Assembly (NCBI GenBank): GCA_022839995.1
Contig: JALHIN010000009.1
Coordinates: 1-64,000 of the forward strand
Source of the DNA: 79-D21 sp022839995
Lineage (GTDB): Bacteria > Synergistota > Synergistia > Synergistales > 79-D21
Direction of reading: 5' to 3'
Length of the DNA stretch: 64,000 nucleotides
Shown: in pieces, positions 7,662 to 16,596 of the stretch
Position numbering within the stretch: the stretch's first letter is position 1
Layout of the letters: the number at the start of each line of letters is the position of its first letter
Notes under the pieces: generated by a model
The model's input: the letters and a program-made list of their open reading frames with translations, nothing else
What the model was told of the DNA's origin: nothing
The model's database searches: none
Program-made: the position numbers and the translations under genes

Positions 7662-9380
7662 TCAAACGGCCCCGGGTTCACGAAGGGTCCCCATGACCAA
7701 GTCCACGGCTTCCTTCAGGTCCGGCCGGTCGAAACGGAACCGTGCCCCGGCAGCGGCATAGAGGTCCGGCAGGCTGGCCGTCCCCCCCAGGGAAAGCGCG
7801 TTCCGGTAGGAGGCAAGCGCCCCCCCGGGGTCCTCCAGGGAGTTTTTCCAGACCTGGACGGACGCGAGCTGGGCCATGCCGTATTCGATGTAGTAGAACG
7901 GGATCTGGTGGATGTGAAGTTTCCTTTGCCAACCGGTCCTGAGGGTTTCTTCGAAGCCGGAGTAATCGATCCCGGGCATGAAGCGCCTCCAAAGGCTTTC
8001 CCACTCCGTGTCGCAGGATTCAGGAACGCGGGCCTGTTCGGGATGGTCGTAAACCCAGTGCTGAAAGGCGTCCACGACCGCGATGTAGGGCCAAAGGGTG
8101 ATGACGGATTCCAGGTGTTCCGCCAGGGCCCGTTCGGCGTCTTCCGTCCGGTAGAAGCCTCCCCTTTCTGCGGAGAGGGAAGGCAACGCCAAAAGTTCCA
8201 TCGCCATGGACGCCACTTCCGCGAATTCCACTCCGACGTTCCATTGAAGAGCCCAGGGCCAGCGAGCCGTTTCCAGGAAGTGGAAAGCGTGGCCCGATTC
8301 GTGGAGGAGGGTCTGGACGTCGTCGTGCAGTCCTACCCCGTTCATGAAGATGAAAGGTTTCTTCTCGACGGGGAAGAAGGTGCAGTAACCTCCGGGGGCC
8401 TTTCCCTTCCGGCTTTCGAGGTCCAGGGATCCCGTTTGACGCATGCGGGAAAAGGCTTCGGCAAGGGCGGGATCAAGGGCCTTGAAGACGGATTCGACTC
8501 CCGACTCGAGCTCCTTGGCGCCGGAGTAGGGACGAAGCGGGGGCCGCAGCAAGGGGTCAACCGAAAGGTCCCAGGGGCGCAAACGGTCCAGGCCGAGCTT
8601 CTTTCTCCGGGCCTCGTAAAGAGCTGTCGCGGCCGGGACCACCTCGGATTCGATGGCATCCCGGAAGCGTTGACAATCCTGCGGGGTGTAGTCGAAACGG
8701 TGGAGGGCTTTCCAGCGGTAGTCACGGTAGTTCTGAAAACCGGCGTTCCGGGAGATCTCGAGGCGGAGGTCGAGAAACCGAACCCAAAGCTCGCCGATGA
8801 CCTGCCGGTCTTCGAGCTGCCTTTCGGCCACCAGGCGCCAGGCGGCCTCCCGGACGGTTCGGTCCGTTTCCTGGAAAAGGGCCTGCATCTGCTGGATCGT
8901 CTTTTCTTCCCCCTTCCAGGTCACCGTCTGGGCCCCGGCGATACGGGCGTACTCGGAATCGAGTTTCTGTTCCTCCACCAGGAGGGGGACGTTTTCCTCC
9001 CGGTAGAGCTCGGCGTCTGCCCTGAGTCCCCGCAGAGGAACCCGAATGCTTTCGGTTTCGAAGCCCGATTCCAGGAGCCGCTGCCGGAGCCGTTGTTCGG
9101 CGGCTTCCAGGGGAGGAAGCATCTCTTCCAGGTACGCGTGGTAGCGGCGTTCGAGGTCCTTGTCCGCGGTATCCCGGGTCGTTGCGACGTGAAGTTTTTC
9201 AAGGGCTTCACCGATCAGCGAGGAAACGCGGGTCCAGTCGGTCAGCCAGGCCGGAGCCGCTTCTTCATCCAGGGGTCGGGAGGCGAGTTCTGCGTAGTAG
9301 CCTTCGGCCTGGTGCCATTTCCAGTCGAACACCTCCTCCGCCGAGGCGGGAAGGTCGGCGAAAGCGGAATTTTCAGTCAT
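7662..9380 (-). CDS. M3-family oligoendopeptidase (PepF type)
   Basis: A cytoplasmic zinc metallopeptidase of 572 residues that cleaves short peptides. The zinc motif HExxH is at about residue 360 in TLLHESGHAFHFLE, with the downstream EFAEVASMAMELL region providing the third ligand, as in thimet/PepF-type enzymes. No signal peptide is seen. The start at 9380 has GAGGTG nine bases upstream and overlaps the stop of the preceding M20 gene by eight bases. Together with that gene it suggests a peptide and amino-acid utilisation operon. Confidence 0.93.
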   Translation of the reverse strand: MTENSAFADLPASAEEVFDWKWHQAEGYYAELASRPLDEEAAPAWLTDWTRVSSLIGEALEKLHVATTRDTADKDLERRYHAYLEEMLPPLEAAEQRLRQRLLESGFETESIRVPLRGLRADAELYREENVPLLVEEQKLDSEYARIAGAQTVTWKGEEKTIQQMQALFQETDRTVREAAWRLVAERQLEDRQVIGELWVRFLDLRLEISRNAGFQNYRDYRWKALHRFDYTPQDCQRFRDAIESEVVPAATALYEARRKKLGLDRLRPWDLSVDPLLRPPLRPYSGAKELESGVESVFKALDPALAEAFSRMRQTGSLDLESRKGKAPGGYCTFFPVEKKPFIFMNGVGLHDDVQTLLHESGHAFHFLETARWPWALQWNVGVEFAEVASMAMELLALPSLSAERGGFYRTEDAERALAEHLESVITLWPYIAVVDAFQHWVYDHPEQARVPESCDTEWESLWRRFMPGIDYSGFEETLRTGWQRKLHIHQIPFYYIEYGMAQLASVQVWKNSLEDPGGALASYRNALSLGGTASLPDLYAAAGARFRFDRPDLKEAVDLVMGTLREPGAV

Positions 9381-11049
9381 GGGTCCGTTCACCTCGTTTT
9401 CTTTCGTACGCACCGATCTGAAGAACGGCAGAGCGAAGCAGCTTGGGCGCGACGTTCAGCGAATAGCCCAGTTCCAGCCGCTCGGTCATCTTGTGGGCGT
9501 CCTTCCCGGAAGGTCCGATGTTGAGCGCGGGGATGTCGAGTTTCAGAAGGTCCTCCACGGGAAGGTCGTAGAGCGTTCCCCAGCCGGGCAGGTTGGATCG
9601 CAGGGCTTCCAGGTCCGCGGGGTTTCCCTGGAACCCCAGGTAGCTCAGGTCGGAGACCCCGCCGAAATGTTCGTTTTCGTGAAGGGTTTCTCCGAACGTT
9701 TCCTTGGCTTCTGCAACGACAGCCTCTCCGACGCGGGCGAAAAACCGCTCTTTTTCCGTGGCCCGGAAATTGGTCCGGTAGGGGTAGAAGGGAGGCATAA
9801 AGCCAGTCACCGCAAGAGGGCCCTTTTCCCCGGAGATCGTCAGGACCTCGTTCACCAGGGCGATGCCTTTTTCCCGTTCGTCCATCGAGGCGGGCAGGCT
9901 GGAGAGGAAAGCCGCCAGGTGCGTGTCCAGGGACGCCCCGAAGGTCTTCCTGGCCGATTCGAGGAGGTTCGAGAATCGAAGCACCCGGCCCGTTGGTGTC
10001 GAAGGCCAACCCGGCAGCTTCGCCCGTTCTGCATAGGTCCGCTTGCACCGGTCCAGGTGCTCGGCGGTTTTCCGGAGGGCGGTTGCTGCGGCTTCATCGA
10101 TCCGCTGAAGCAGGGTTTCAGGCGTGTGGCAGGTGGTGATGAGGCTGTAGTAGGCGCAGGCCCGTTCCGGTAAGGTGATGGAATAGGCTTCCCGGAGATC
10201 CTTCTGCTTCAGGCAGGCCATCGGAGGATAGTGCTCGGCGGTGCCGATGTCCGCCAGGTCGGGGTTTCCTTCCAGGAGGAGGTTCAGGTGAGCCATCACC
10301 AGGTTGGCATTGATCCCGTCAAAGTATTCGGAACCGTGGGCCTCTTTTCCCATGACCAGGACGAAGGGCATGATCTTGCCCACGGCGCCGAAGGACACCA
10401 CGCGCCCGTTTCCGCCGATGTAACCGGGATCCGAGGGCTCCACCATGATGCAGCCCAGCAGGTCCAGCCCCTCCTCCTGGACGTCGGCCAGGGTGCTGAC
10501 CGCGGCCCGCATCCCGGCGGAATTGTTTTCTTCGTCCGGAACGGCCACCAGCATGAGGTTCACGCCGAAGGCACCCGGGTTCTCGGAAGCCTCTGCCAGC
10601 AGGCACATGGCCATCGCCAGGCCGAATTTCATGTCCATGACTCCACGGCCGAACAGGTAGTTGCCCGACTCGAGGTCCCGGCGGGCTTCGTCGGGGAGAG
10701 GCATGTCCTTCATGCGGCACGTGCATGCCTCGGGATTCAGGGCGACATCCTTCAGGGGGCCGTAGACTTCGATATCGACGACGTCGAAATGGCCTTCCAG
10801 GATGACGGTCCGGTTTGTTGGCGGTTCTGCCCGGACCAGCGCCACGACCGCTTCGCTGCCGTGGGGGCTTCCGGGAACCGGGACCCGGCGGAGGTCTTCG
10901 GGGTGCTTCCTGAACGCGGAAAGCGCCGAAAGGTGTTCGCAGATCCGTTCCGCGCACAGTCTCTCGCCAGGCATGGCGGAGAAGCTTGGGATTTTTACCA
11001 GGTCGAGCATGAGGCTGTAAATCGAATCAGGGGTATTCCTGAGTGTCAC
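9373..11049 (-). CDS. RocB-like M20 metallopeptidase family protein
   Basis: A zinc-dependent M20 hydrolase of about 558 residues, close in size and motif content to RocB, annotated in Bacillus as an arginine-utilisation protein of unproven chemistry. Metal-ligand motifs are visible: VILEGHFDVVD, YLFGRGVMDMKFGL and AVPDEENNSAG; the C-terminal HENEHFGGVSDLSYLG supplies further conserved residues. No secretion signal is seen. AAGGAGG lies seven bases before a GTG at 11049; an ATG at 11055 is too close to that site and is the alternative start. The stop overlaps the M3 peptidase gene, so the two are coupled. Confidence 0.88.
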   Translation of the reverse strand: MTLRNTPDSIYSLMLDLVKIPSFSAMPGERLCAERICEHLSALSAFRKHPEDLRRVPVPGSPHGSEAVVALVRAEPPTNRTVILEGHFDVVDIEVYGPLKDVALNPEACTCRMKDMPLPDEARRDLESGNYLFGRGVMDMKFGLAMAMCLLAEASENPGAFGVNLMLVAVPDEENNSAGMRAAVSTLADVQEEGLDLLGCIMVEPSDPGYIGGNGRVVSFGAVGKIMPFVLVMGKEAHGSEYFDGINANLVMAHLNLLLEGNPDLADIGTAEHYPPMACLKQKDLREAYSITLPERACAYYSLITTCHTPETLLQRIDEAAATALRKTAEHLDRCKRTYAERAKLPGWPSTPTGRVLRFSNLLESARKTFGASLDTHLAAFLSSLPASMDEREKGIALVNEVLTISGEKGPLAVTGFMPPFYPYRTNFRATEKERFFARVGEAVVAEAKETFGETLHENEHFGGVSDLSYLGFQGNPADLEALRSNLPGWGTLYDLPVEDLLKLDIPALNIGPSGKDAHKMTERLELGYSLNVAPKLLRSAVLQIGAYERKRGERTHD

Positions 11050-11075
11050 ACGCATCCCTCCTTGCTTTTTATCTG

Positions 11076-11098
11076 GGCTCGTTCCCGGCAACGGAGCC
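11076..11098 (-). terminator. Possible weak terminator or intergenic hairpin
   Basis: GGCTCGTT and AACGGAGCC form an eight-base-pair stem with one bulge between the EamA and RocB-like genes. On the minus strand it follows the EamA stop codon but is not followed by a clear T-run, so termination would be weak. Confidence 0.3.
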
Positions 11099-11123
11099 AC
11101 TCTTTTTCCTTCCGGCCGGTCCC

Positions 11124-11984
11124 TCATCTGTTCCGGCTGAGGACGATCACCGCGACGCCGCAGAGGATGGCCCCGACGGCCGCAATTTCGGTCCGGGAAA
11201 CCTGTTCCCCCGCCAGCAGGACCCCGAGTCCCAGGGCGATGGCCGGGTTGATGTACGTGTAGCTCGTCGCCAGGGCGGGGCGAACGTTCTGGAGGAGGTA
11301 GGTGTAAGCCCCGAACGCGATGGCCGAACCCGCGATCGCGAAATAGAGCAGTGCCAAGGTCGGCCTGAGAGGCGGGATTCCTGTCAGGCGTTCTCCCATC
11401 AGGTACCCGATGGGGATCATCACCAGTCCCCCTGCCAGCATTTCTGAGGCGGCCGCCATGAGTCCCTTCGAAAGGGGAAGGCGGCGGCTCAGGATGGAAC
11501 CGAGCGCCCAGGTGACGGCACTCGTGAGCAAAAGGACAGCCCCCAGGGGTTCCGCGCGAAGTTCTCCCTTCAGATTCAGGAGCAGGACCCCGGCAAACCC
11601 GATGGCGATCCCGGTCCATTCCATCCGGCTCGGCCATTGGCCGAAAAGGCCGGAAAAGAGGGCGGTCCAGATCGGAACGGTGGCGATGCCGACTGCGGCC
11701 AATCCCGATCCGATCGAAAGCTGGGCGTAGGCAAGAGCCCCACCTCCGCCCACCATCAGCAGCAAGCCCTCGAGGAGGGCGAACCCCCACTCCCGGAGGG
11801 TCGGTGGCCGATATCCCCTTGCCGTCAGAACGGCAAAAAGCAGGGATCCCCCGACCAGGAAACGGCAGGACATGAAGAAAAACGGGGGGAACCCTTCAAG
11901 CCCGATGCGGATGGCCAAAAACCCCGATCCCCAGAAGACGAGCAGGGAAAGGAAGGCGAAAAGGGTCAGGCGGGGCTTTCGCAT
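11124..11984 (-). CDS. EamA/DMT-family transporter
   Basis: A polytopic protein of 286 residues with about ten transmembrane helices in two EamA repeats. The first repeat begins at LLVFWGSGFLAIRIGLEG and the second at AVTWALGSILSRRL; the end, TYINPAIALGLGVLLAGE, is the usual DMT signature. The family exports metabolites and amino acids; the substrate cannot be told. The ATG at 11984 lies 11 bases after the stop of the small membrane-protein gene and has no good Shine-Dalgarno sequence, so translation may depend on coupling. Confidence 0.9.
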   Translation of the reverse strand: MRKPRLTLFAFLSLLVFWGSGFLAIRIGLEGFPPFFFMSCRFLVGGSLLFAVLTARGYRPPTLREWGFALLEGLLLMVGGGGALAYAQLSIGSGLAAVGIATVPIWTALFSGLFGQWPSRMEWTGIAIGFAGVLLLNLKGELRAEPLGAVLLLTSAVTWALGSILSRRLPLSKGLMAAASEMLAGGLVMIPIGYLMGERLTGIPPLRPTLALLYFAIAGSAIAFGAYTYLLQNVRPALATSYTYINPAIALGLGVLLAGEQVSRTEIAAVGAILCGVAVIVLSRNR

Positions 11985-11995
11985 CGGAGGTGGCC

Positions 11996-12202
11996 CTACC
12001 GGAGAAAGAGCCAGTAGATCAGTCCGCGAATCACGCCGGATAGCACCCCCGCCAAGCCGAGTCCCCGGTGAAGCCTCATCGCGGACTGGGGGCTCATGTG
12101 TTTCCTGAGTGCCGATCCCCAGAAGCCGCTGGCGGCTGAGGTCATCAGGAAAAAAACGGCCGCCGCCCCGGAGATGCGGAACAGCGCGTAGAGATTGTCC
12201 AT
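11996..12202 (-). CDS. Small two-helix membrane protein, unrecognised
   Basis: A 68-residue protein with two likely membrane segments, about residues 11-28 (ISGAAAVFFLMTSAASGF) and 46-66 (GLAGVLSGVIRGLIYWLFL), joined by a basic loop. A strong AAGGAGG site lies eight bases before the ATG at 12202, which supports it as a real gene. It sits between the metallophosphoesterase and EamA transporter genes on the same strand, with short spacing on both sides. I do not recognise the family. Confidence 0.7.
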   Translation of the reverse strand: MDNLYALFRISGAAAVFFLMTSAASGFWGSALRKHMSPQSAMRLHRGLGLAGVLSGVIRGLIYWLFLR

Positions 12203-12232
12203 GGTTTTCCCTCCTTGCAAGGTCCGGTCCTG

Positions 12233-13393
12233 TCATGGATTACCGGGGAAGCGGAGCTCCAGAAGCCAGATTTCCGGGGGTGCGCTGGTTCGCATGGGTG
12301 GGCCCCAGGTGCCTACACCGCTCGAAACGAGCACGGTCGTCCTTCCCAGGGTCTTCCAGCCCTGGCTCACCTCGAACAGGTGTCTTGTCACCAGGTTGAA
12401 CGGGAAGAGCTGGCCGTTGTGCGTGTGGCCGGACAGTTGCAGGTCGACCCCGGCCGATTCCGCTTCCCTCAGGTCCCGCGGCTGGTGGTCCAGGAGGAGG
12501 ACGGGCAAGCCTTCCGGTATTCCCGACAGGATTTCTTTCAACGGAAGGCGTCTTTCGCCAAATCGCCCCGCGGTCCGGTCTTTCCTTCCCGCGATCACAA
12601 GCCTGCCCTCGATCGTAACGGCTTCGTCCCGGAGCACGCGGACCCCCGCGCTCTCCAGGTAGGATACCGCTTCTTCCTCTCCGGCGTAATACTCGTGGTT
12701 CCCCGTCACCGCAAAGCACCCGAGGCGCGGGCAAAGCTGCCCCAGGGCTTCGGCCATCTTTTCCTCCGCCAGCCTCGAAACGTCCTCGTCCACGGTGTCG
12801 CCCCCGAGAAGAACGATGTCGGGATTCAGAGCGTTGACCCGTTTCACCAGGTCCCGGACTCGCCCGTTGCCGACGAGGGGGCCCATGTGGAGGTCCGAGA
12901 AGAACACCACGCGCAGCGGGGCCCCGGTGCCCCGCGCGAGCTCGACCTTTGCTTCCCTCTCCCGGGGGAAAAGGGAATTGACGGTTCCCGCAATGACGAC
13001 CAGCGTCGTTGCGAGGGCGACGAAAAGCAGCACGCACCTCCGTAGGGGAAGGGGCACCGTTCCCCTGTGCCCGAAAAAGGGCATCGAGGGAAACGCCTTT
13101 CCAGCCAAAAGGGCGAGATCGCACCCGAGGAAAAGAAAGAGTGAGGTGGCCATCACCCCCAGGTAGAAGGAACCCGTCACGACGAGGAACCTTGAAAAGC
13201 CGGTCCAAGGGAGGACCCGCTCGGCGATCCTTCCGGCTGGGAAGGCCAATACCCAGAGCAAAAGGATGCCCCGCAGGAACGCGCCGGACCGCCCGAGGCC
13301 TGCCAGGCCCTGGAAGGCCCGGTGCAGGATGTATGCATTGGAGAGGGCGTACACCGCGAGGGCGATCGAAAGGAAACGGACAAAGACGGTCAT
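12233..13393 (-). CDS. Membrane-anchored metallophosphoesterase
   Basis: A calcineurin-like phosphoesterase of 386 residues. The first 140 residues form about four transmembrane helices. The catalytic domain follows with the metal motifs VVFFSDLHMGPLVGN, DIVLLGGDTVDE, AVTGNHEYYAG, LLLDHQPRDL and LQLSGHTHNGQLFP in the canonical order, so all ligands are present. YkuE/YaeI-like relatives act on UDP-diacylglucosamine or related membrane substrates, but the actual substrate here is unknown. The gene ends one base before the next EamA gene region, within a run of minus-strand genes. Confidence 0.92.
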   Translation of the reverse strand: MTVFVRFLSIALAVYALSNAYILHRAFQGLAGLGRSGAFLRGILLLWVLAFPAGRIAERVLPWTGFSRFLVVTGSFYLGVMATSLFLFLGCDLALLAGKAFPSMPFFGHRGTVPLPLRRCVLLFVALATTLVVIAGTVNSLFPREREAKVELARGTGAPLRVVFFSDLHMGPLVGNGRVRDLVKRVNALNPDIVLLGGDTVDEDVSRLAEEKMAEALGQLCPRLGCFAVTGNHEYYAGEEEAVSYLESAGVRVLRDEAVTIEGRLVIAGRKDRTAGRFGERRLPLKEILSGIPEGLPVLLLDHQPRDLREAESAGVDLQLSGHTHNGQLFPFNLVTRHLFEVSQGWKTLGRTTVLVSSGVGTWGPPMRTSAPPEIWLLELRFPGNP

Positions 13394-13394
13394 G

Positions 13395-14279
13395 TCAGGG
13401 GTTCCCTTTCTTCCTGTAGGTTTCCCACTCGGAGAGGAAAACCCCCGCCAGGATCAGGACGCCTCCGGCGGCGAACTGGAGGCTCCAGCTGTCGAGTCCC
13501 ATGGCGATGGAGACAAGGTAGCCGAAAGGGCTCTCCATCGCCAGGAGGATGGCGGCATGGGTTTCCGGGGCATGACGCTGGGCAAGGCTTTGGACCACGA
13601 AGGCGAAAACCGTCGGGCCCGCGGCCAGGAAGAGGATCCCTTTCCAGGAAGCCGCCAGTGCCGGCTGAGACGGAAAGGGCTCGAGGAGAAGCGCGAGGGG
13701 CAGGAGGCAGGCGCAGGTGACGAGCATCTGGACCGCGGCCAGGGCGATGGGATCCATGCGCCTGGCACAGTAGCCCACCAGGATCACCTGGATGGCGACC
13801 AGAAGTGCCAGGACCAGGGAAAGGGCGTCACCTAAGTTCAGGGAGATGTTCGGGGAAAAAGCCATCACCAGGAGTCCGGCCGTGGTGACCGAGGCTGCCG
13901 CGGCGGAGATCCACCCGGGCCATTTCCGGTAGATCAGGGCCATGAGAAAGGGAACCATGACGACGTTCGTCCCCACGATAAAGGCCTGCTTCCCTCCAGT
14001 GGTGTAAACCAGCCCGAAAATATGAAGGACGTAGGTGGCAGCAAGCACGAGCCCGACTCCCGCGGCCTGGAGGAACTGCCTGCGGTCCAGCAGTTTCAGC
14101 CTCGTCCCGAACAGGATCGCCAGCATGGCCGATGTCGCCGAAAAACGGAGGGCGAGAAGCCACAGGGGGCTGATCCGTTCGAGAAGGGCGTCACTGACGG
14201 GATAGCCGACACCCCAGAGGGCGGCGACAAACAGCATGCCGGCATCGGCAATCAGGATCCTTGTTCGGGCTGCCGTCAC
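13395..14279 (-). CDS. EamA/DMT-family transporter (second copy)
   Basis: Ten-helix DMT permease of about 294 residues. The N-terminal helix contains FVAALWGVGYPVSDALLE, and the second repeat starts near ALSLVLALLVAIQVILVGY. The region MESPFGYLVSIAMGLDSWS corresponds to the conserved end of the second EamA domain. It is not a close copy of the transporter at 11124-11984. A GTG at 14279 with GGGGGAAT upstream is the likely start; an in-frame ATG further upstream has no good site. The gene ends one base before the metallophosphoesterase gene begins. The substrate is unknown. Confidence 0.88.
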   Translation of the reverse strand: MTAARTRILIADAGMLFVAALWGVGYPVSDALLERISPLWLLALRFSATSAMLAILFGTRLKLLDRRQFLQAAGVGLVLAATYVLHIFGLVYTTGGKQAFIVGTNVVMVPFLMALIYRKWPGWISAAAASVTTAGLLVMAFSPNISLNLGDALSLVLALLVAIQVILVGYCARRMDPIALAAVQMLVTCACLLPLALLLEPFPSQPALAASWKGILFLAAGPTVFAFVVQSLAQRHAPETHAAILLAMESPFGYLVSIAMGLDSWSLQFAAGGVLILAGVFLSEWETYRKKGNP

Positions 14280-14312
14280 ACCTATTCCCCCGATCCTGGA
14301 ACCGCGCGAACA

Positions 14313-14339
14313 AGTATACCATGAAGCGAGGAGCCGCAA
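14313..14339 (-). promoter_or_regulatory. Possible sigma-70 promoter for the EamA-metallophosphoesterase group
   Basis: On the minus strand TTGCGG and TATACT are separated by 15 bases, shorter than ideal. The -10 is a good match. It lies about 34 bases upstream of the GTG start and downstream of the terminator-like hairpin of the diverging gene block. Confidence 0.35.
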
Positions 14340-14350
14340 CGGAGAGAGGG

Positions 14351-14380
14351 AGGGGAGGCCTTTTCGGAATGGCCTCCCCT
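14351..14380 (-). terminator. Hairpin after the FMN-reductase gene
   Basis: AGGGGAGGCC and GGCCTCCCCT form a perfect 10-bp stem around a 10-base loop, just beyond the stop codon of the minus-strand reductase gene. There is no T-run on the minus strand, so it may slow or end transcription only in part. Confidence 0.5.
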
Positions 14381-14388
14381 CTTCCCTT

Positions 14389-15135
14389 TCAGTGGGTTTC
14401 GCCGATCCTGCAGGTCCCTTCCAGGATCCGGTCCCAGGCAGCGTTTCCCTCCTGGACGTACTGTTCGTAAGGGATCAGCGGCCTGTCGAGGAGGTCCGCG
14501 GTGTCCGGGGAGAGGGTCCCGTTTTTCATGATTTCCGTCCCTGCGGTTCTCAGCAGGTCCAGGTAGGGACCCAACGCCTCTGGGTGGGACATTTCTCCGA
14601 GCCGGCCGAAAAGGTCGGCCTCTCCCCTGTAGATCTCCGCGGCGATCCGGTTGCCGAACCGCGACGAGAGTTCCCGGAAGGTGCGGCTCATTGCCTGGAA
14701 GTGGTACTGTTCGGGGAAGCTGCACGTGGAAAGGATGATCCAGTCGGGGATCCTCGCTCTCCGGGCCGGCATCGTTCCCTGGCCCTGCCGGGCCTGGAAG
14801 CGGCTGTCGACGAGAGGCAGCCACCGTTCGAGGAAGATCTTCAGGATCCCGGACATGGAATCCATGATCAGGGGAGTGGCAAACAGGACGGTATCGGCTC
14901 CCAGCGCCTTTTCCAGCAGGGCCGGCCCGTCGTCCTTCCGCGCGCACTCTCCCCCGAGGTTCGGAACGCGGCAGCTCATGCACTCGTCGCAAGGGAGGAT
15001 CGAGTGTTCGGCCAGAAAGACCGTTTCCGTTTCGGCTCCGGCCCTTCGGGCTCCTTCCAGGAAGGCATCGACCAGGATCTGGGTTCGGCTCGTTCTCCCC
15101 TTGGGGCTTCCGTTGAACGCCACGATCCGCGTCAT
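14389..15135 (-). CDS. NADPH-dependent FMN reductase / iron-sulfur flavoprotein-like protein
   Basis: A 248-residue flavodoxin-fold protein. It starts with the flavin-binding motif RIVAFNGSPKGRTSRTQ. A cysteine cluster in LPCDECMSCRVPNLGGEC resembles the compact motif of iron-sulfur flavoproteins, which bind a 4Fe-4S cluster next to FMN. ATPLIMDSMSGILKIFLERW is the conserved second half of the flavin site. It probably moves electrons in anaerobic metabolism; the partner is unknown. The start at 15135 has GGGAG upstream, and the stop of the phosphomannomutase gene is two bases before it, so they are likely cotranscribed. Confidence 0.87.
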   Translation of the reverse strand: MTRIVAFNGSPKGRTSRTQILVDAFLEGARRAGAETETVFLAEHSILPCDECMSCRVPNLGGECARKDDGPALLEKALGADTVLFATPLIMDSMSGILKIFLERWLPLVDSRFQARQGQGTMPARRARIPDWIILSTCSFPEQYHFQAMSRTFRELSSRFGNRIAAEIYRGEADLFGRLGEMSHPEALGPYLDLLRTAGTEIMKNGTLSPDTADLLDRPLIPYEQYVQEGNAAWDRILEGTCRIGETH

Positions 15136-15137
15136 GG

Positions 15138-16520
15138 CTAGAACTCCCATTCGAATTCCCCGACGCCTGCAGAGAGGATCCTTGCCTTCAGATCCGCCAT
15201 GTAGGCTTCCAGCGCTTCGTGAGTGCGCCCCTCGACACGAGCCACGATGACCGGCTGGGTGTTGCTCGCCCTGACCAGCCCCCACCCCTGGGGGTAAAGG
15301 ATCCGGACCCCGTCTACCGTAATGGCGTCGTATTCTTTCAGGGCCGCATCCTTGATGGATTCGATGACCCCGAACTTGATCTCGTCGGGACAGTTGATCC
15401 TCGTTTCGGCCGTGCTGTAATAGCGGGGAATGGGGGCGACGAGTTCGGATAGCGACTTGTCCGTGTTGGAGAGGATGCGCATCAGCCGTCCTGCCGCGTA
15501 GAAAGAATCGTCGAATCCGAAGAACTCGTCTGCGAAGAACATGTGCCCGGAAACCTCTCCGGCGAACAGCGCCCCGATTTCTCTCATCTTGGCTTTAATG
15601 AGGGAATGCCCGGCTTTCCAGAACACCGGTTTGCCCCCCAGTCGCAGGATTTCGTCCACAAGAGCCTGGGAGGATTTGACCTCCACGATGGCTTCGGCGC
15701 CGGGATGCTTTGGCAGGATCTCCTGCCAGTACAGGGCCATGAGGATGTCGCCCCAGATGACTTCTCCTGTTTCGTCGACCACGCCCAGCCTGTCGGCGTC
15801 GCCGTCGAAGCCGATACCGAGGTCGGCGCCCGTTTCCCGGACCGTCCGGATCAGGTCTACGATGTTTTCCCTCTTGACCGGGTCAGGATGGTGGTTGGGG
15901 AACCGTCCGTCAGGGGTGGCGTACAGCAGGACGTAATCGACACCCAGCTGTCTCAGGAAGGGTTCGATAAACAGGGAGGCGGTCCCGTTTCCTGCATCGG
16001 CGACGACCTTGAGCCGGCGGGGGCCCAGTTTCAGGCGCTGGGCCAGCATGTCGAGGTAGGCGGGCTTCATGTCGGCGTGGCTAACCGACCCGGCTTTCGG
16101 GGAGGTCGTGAAACCGTCGTTTTGGATGATGGAAAGGACTTCCTGGATTTCCGGGCCGTAGAGGGTGGCCTTGCCGAGAGCCAGCTTCAGCCCGTTGAAT
16201 TCCTTGGGGTTGTGGCTTCCGGTCACCATGACCCCTCCGCCCACGCCCTCGGAGTAGAGGCTGTAGTAAAAAGTCGGGGTCATCACGGTCCCGATGTCGA
16301 TGACGTCAAGCCCCGCTGCGTTCAGTCCCCAGGCGATGTCGGCCATGATCCGGGGCGACGAGGCTCGGACATCGCCGCCCAACGTGGCGAGCCTCACCCC
16401 GTTTTTCCAGAGGATCGTCCCGAAAGCGTGCCCGATGGCCCGCACGTTTTTCGTGTTCAGTTCCTCTTCCGCCAGTCCGCGAATGTCGTATTCCCTGAAG
16501 ATGTGCGCCGGAATGTCCAT
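15138..16520 (-). CDS. Phosphomannomutase/phosphoglucomutase
   Basis: A four-domain alpha-D-phosphohexomutase of 460 residues, the usual length. The phosphoserine loop is VMVTGSHNPKEFNG (Ser102), the metal loop GFDGDADR (Asp239, Asp241, Asp243), the sugar-binding loop GEVSGHMFF near residue 325 and the phosphate-binding loop VRASNTQP near residue 425. It interconverts hexose 1- and 6-phosphates for envelope polysaccharide and nucleotide-sugar synthesis. All catalytic residues are present. A good AGGAGG site precedes the ATG. Confidence 0.94.
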   Translation of the reverse strand: MDIPAHIFREYDIRGLAEEELNTKNVRAIGHAFGTILWKNGVRLATLGGDVRASSPRIMADIAWGLNAAGLDVIDIGTVMTPTFYYSLYSEGVGGGVMVTGSHNPKEFNGLKLALGKATLYGPEIQEVLSIIQNDGFTTSPKAGSVSHADMKPAYLDMLAQRLKLGPRRLKVVADAGNGTASLFIEPFLRQLGVDYVLLYATPDGRFPNHHPDPVKRENIVDLIRTVRETGADLGIGFDGDADRLGVVDETGEVIWGDILMALYWQEILPKHPGAEAIVEVKSSQALVDEILRLGGKPVFWKAGHSLIKAKMREIGALFAGEVSGHMFFADEFFGFDDSFYAAGRLMRILSNTDKSLSELVAPIPRYYSTAETRINCPDEIKFGVIESIKDAALKEYDAITVDGVRILYPQGWGLVRASNTQPVIVARVEGRTHEALEAYMADLKARILSAGVGEFEWEF

Positions 16521-16596
16521 GGCTGTTTCCTCCTTTTTGGTGAAAAGCGCATGTCGATCTTTCGCCCTGCCGCGCGGTTCTGTCTCTGGTCCTATT

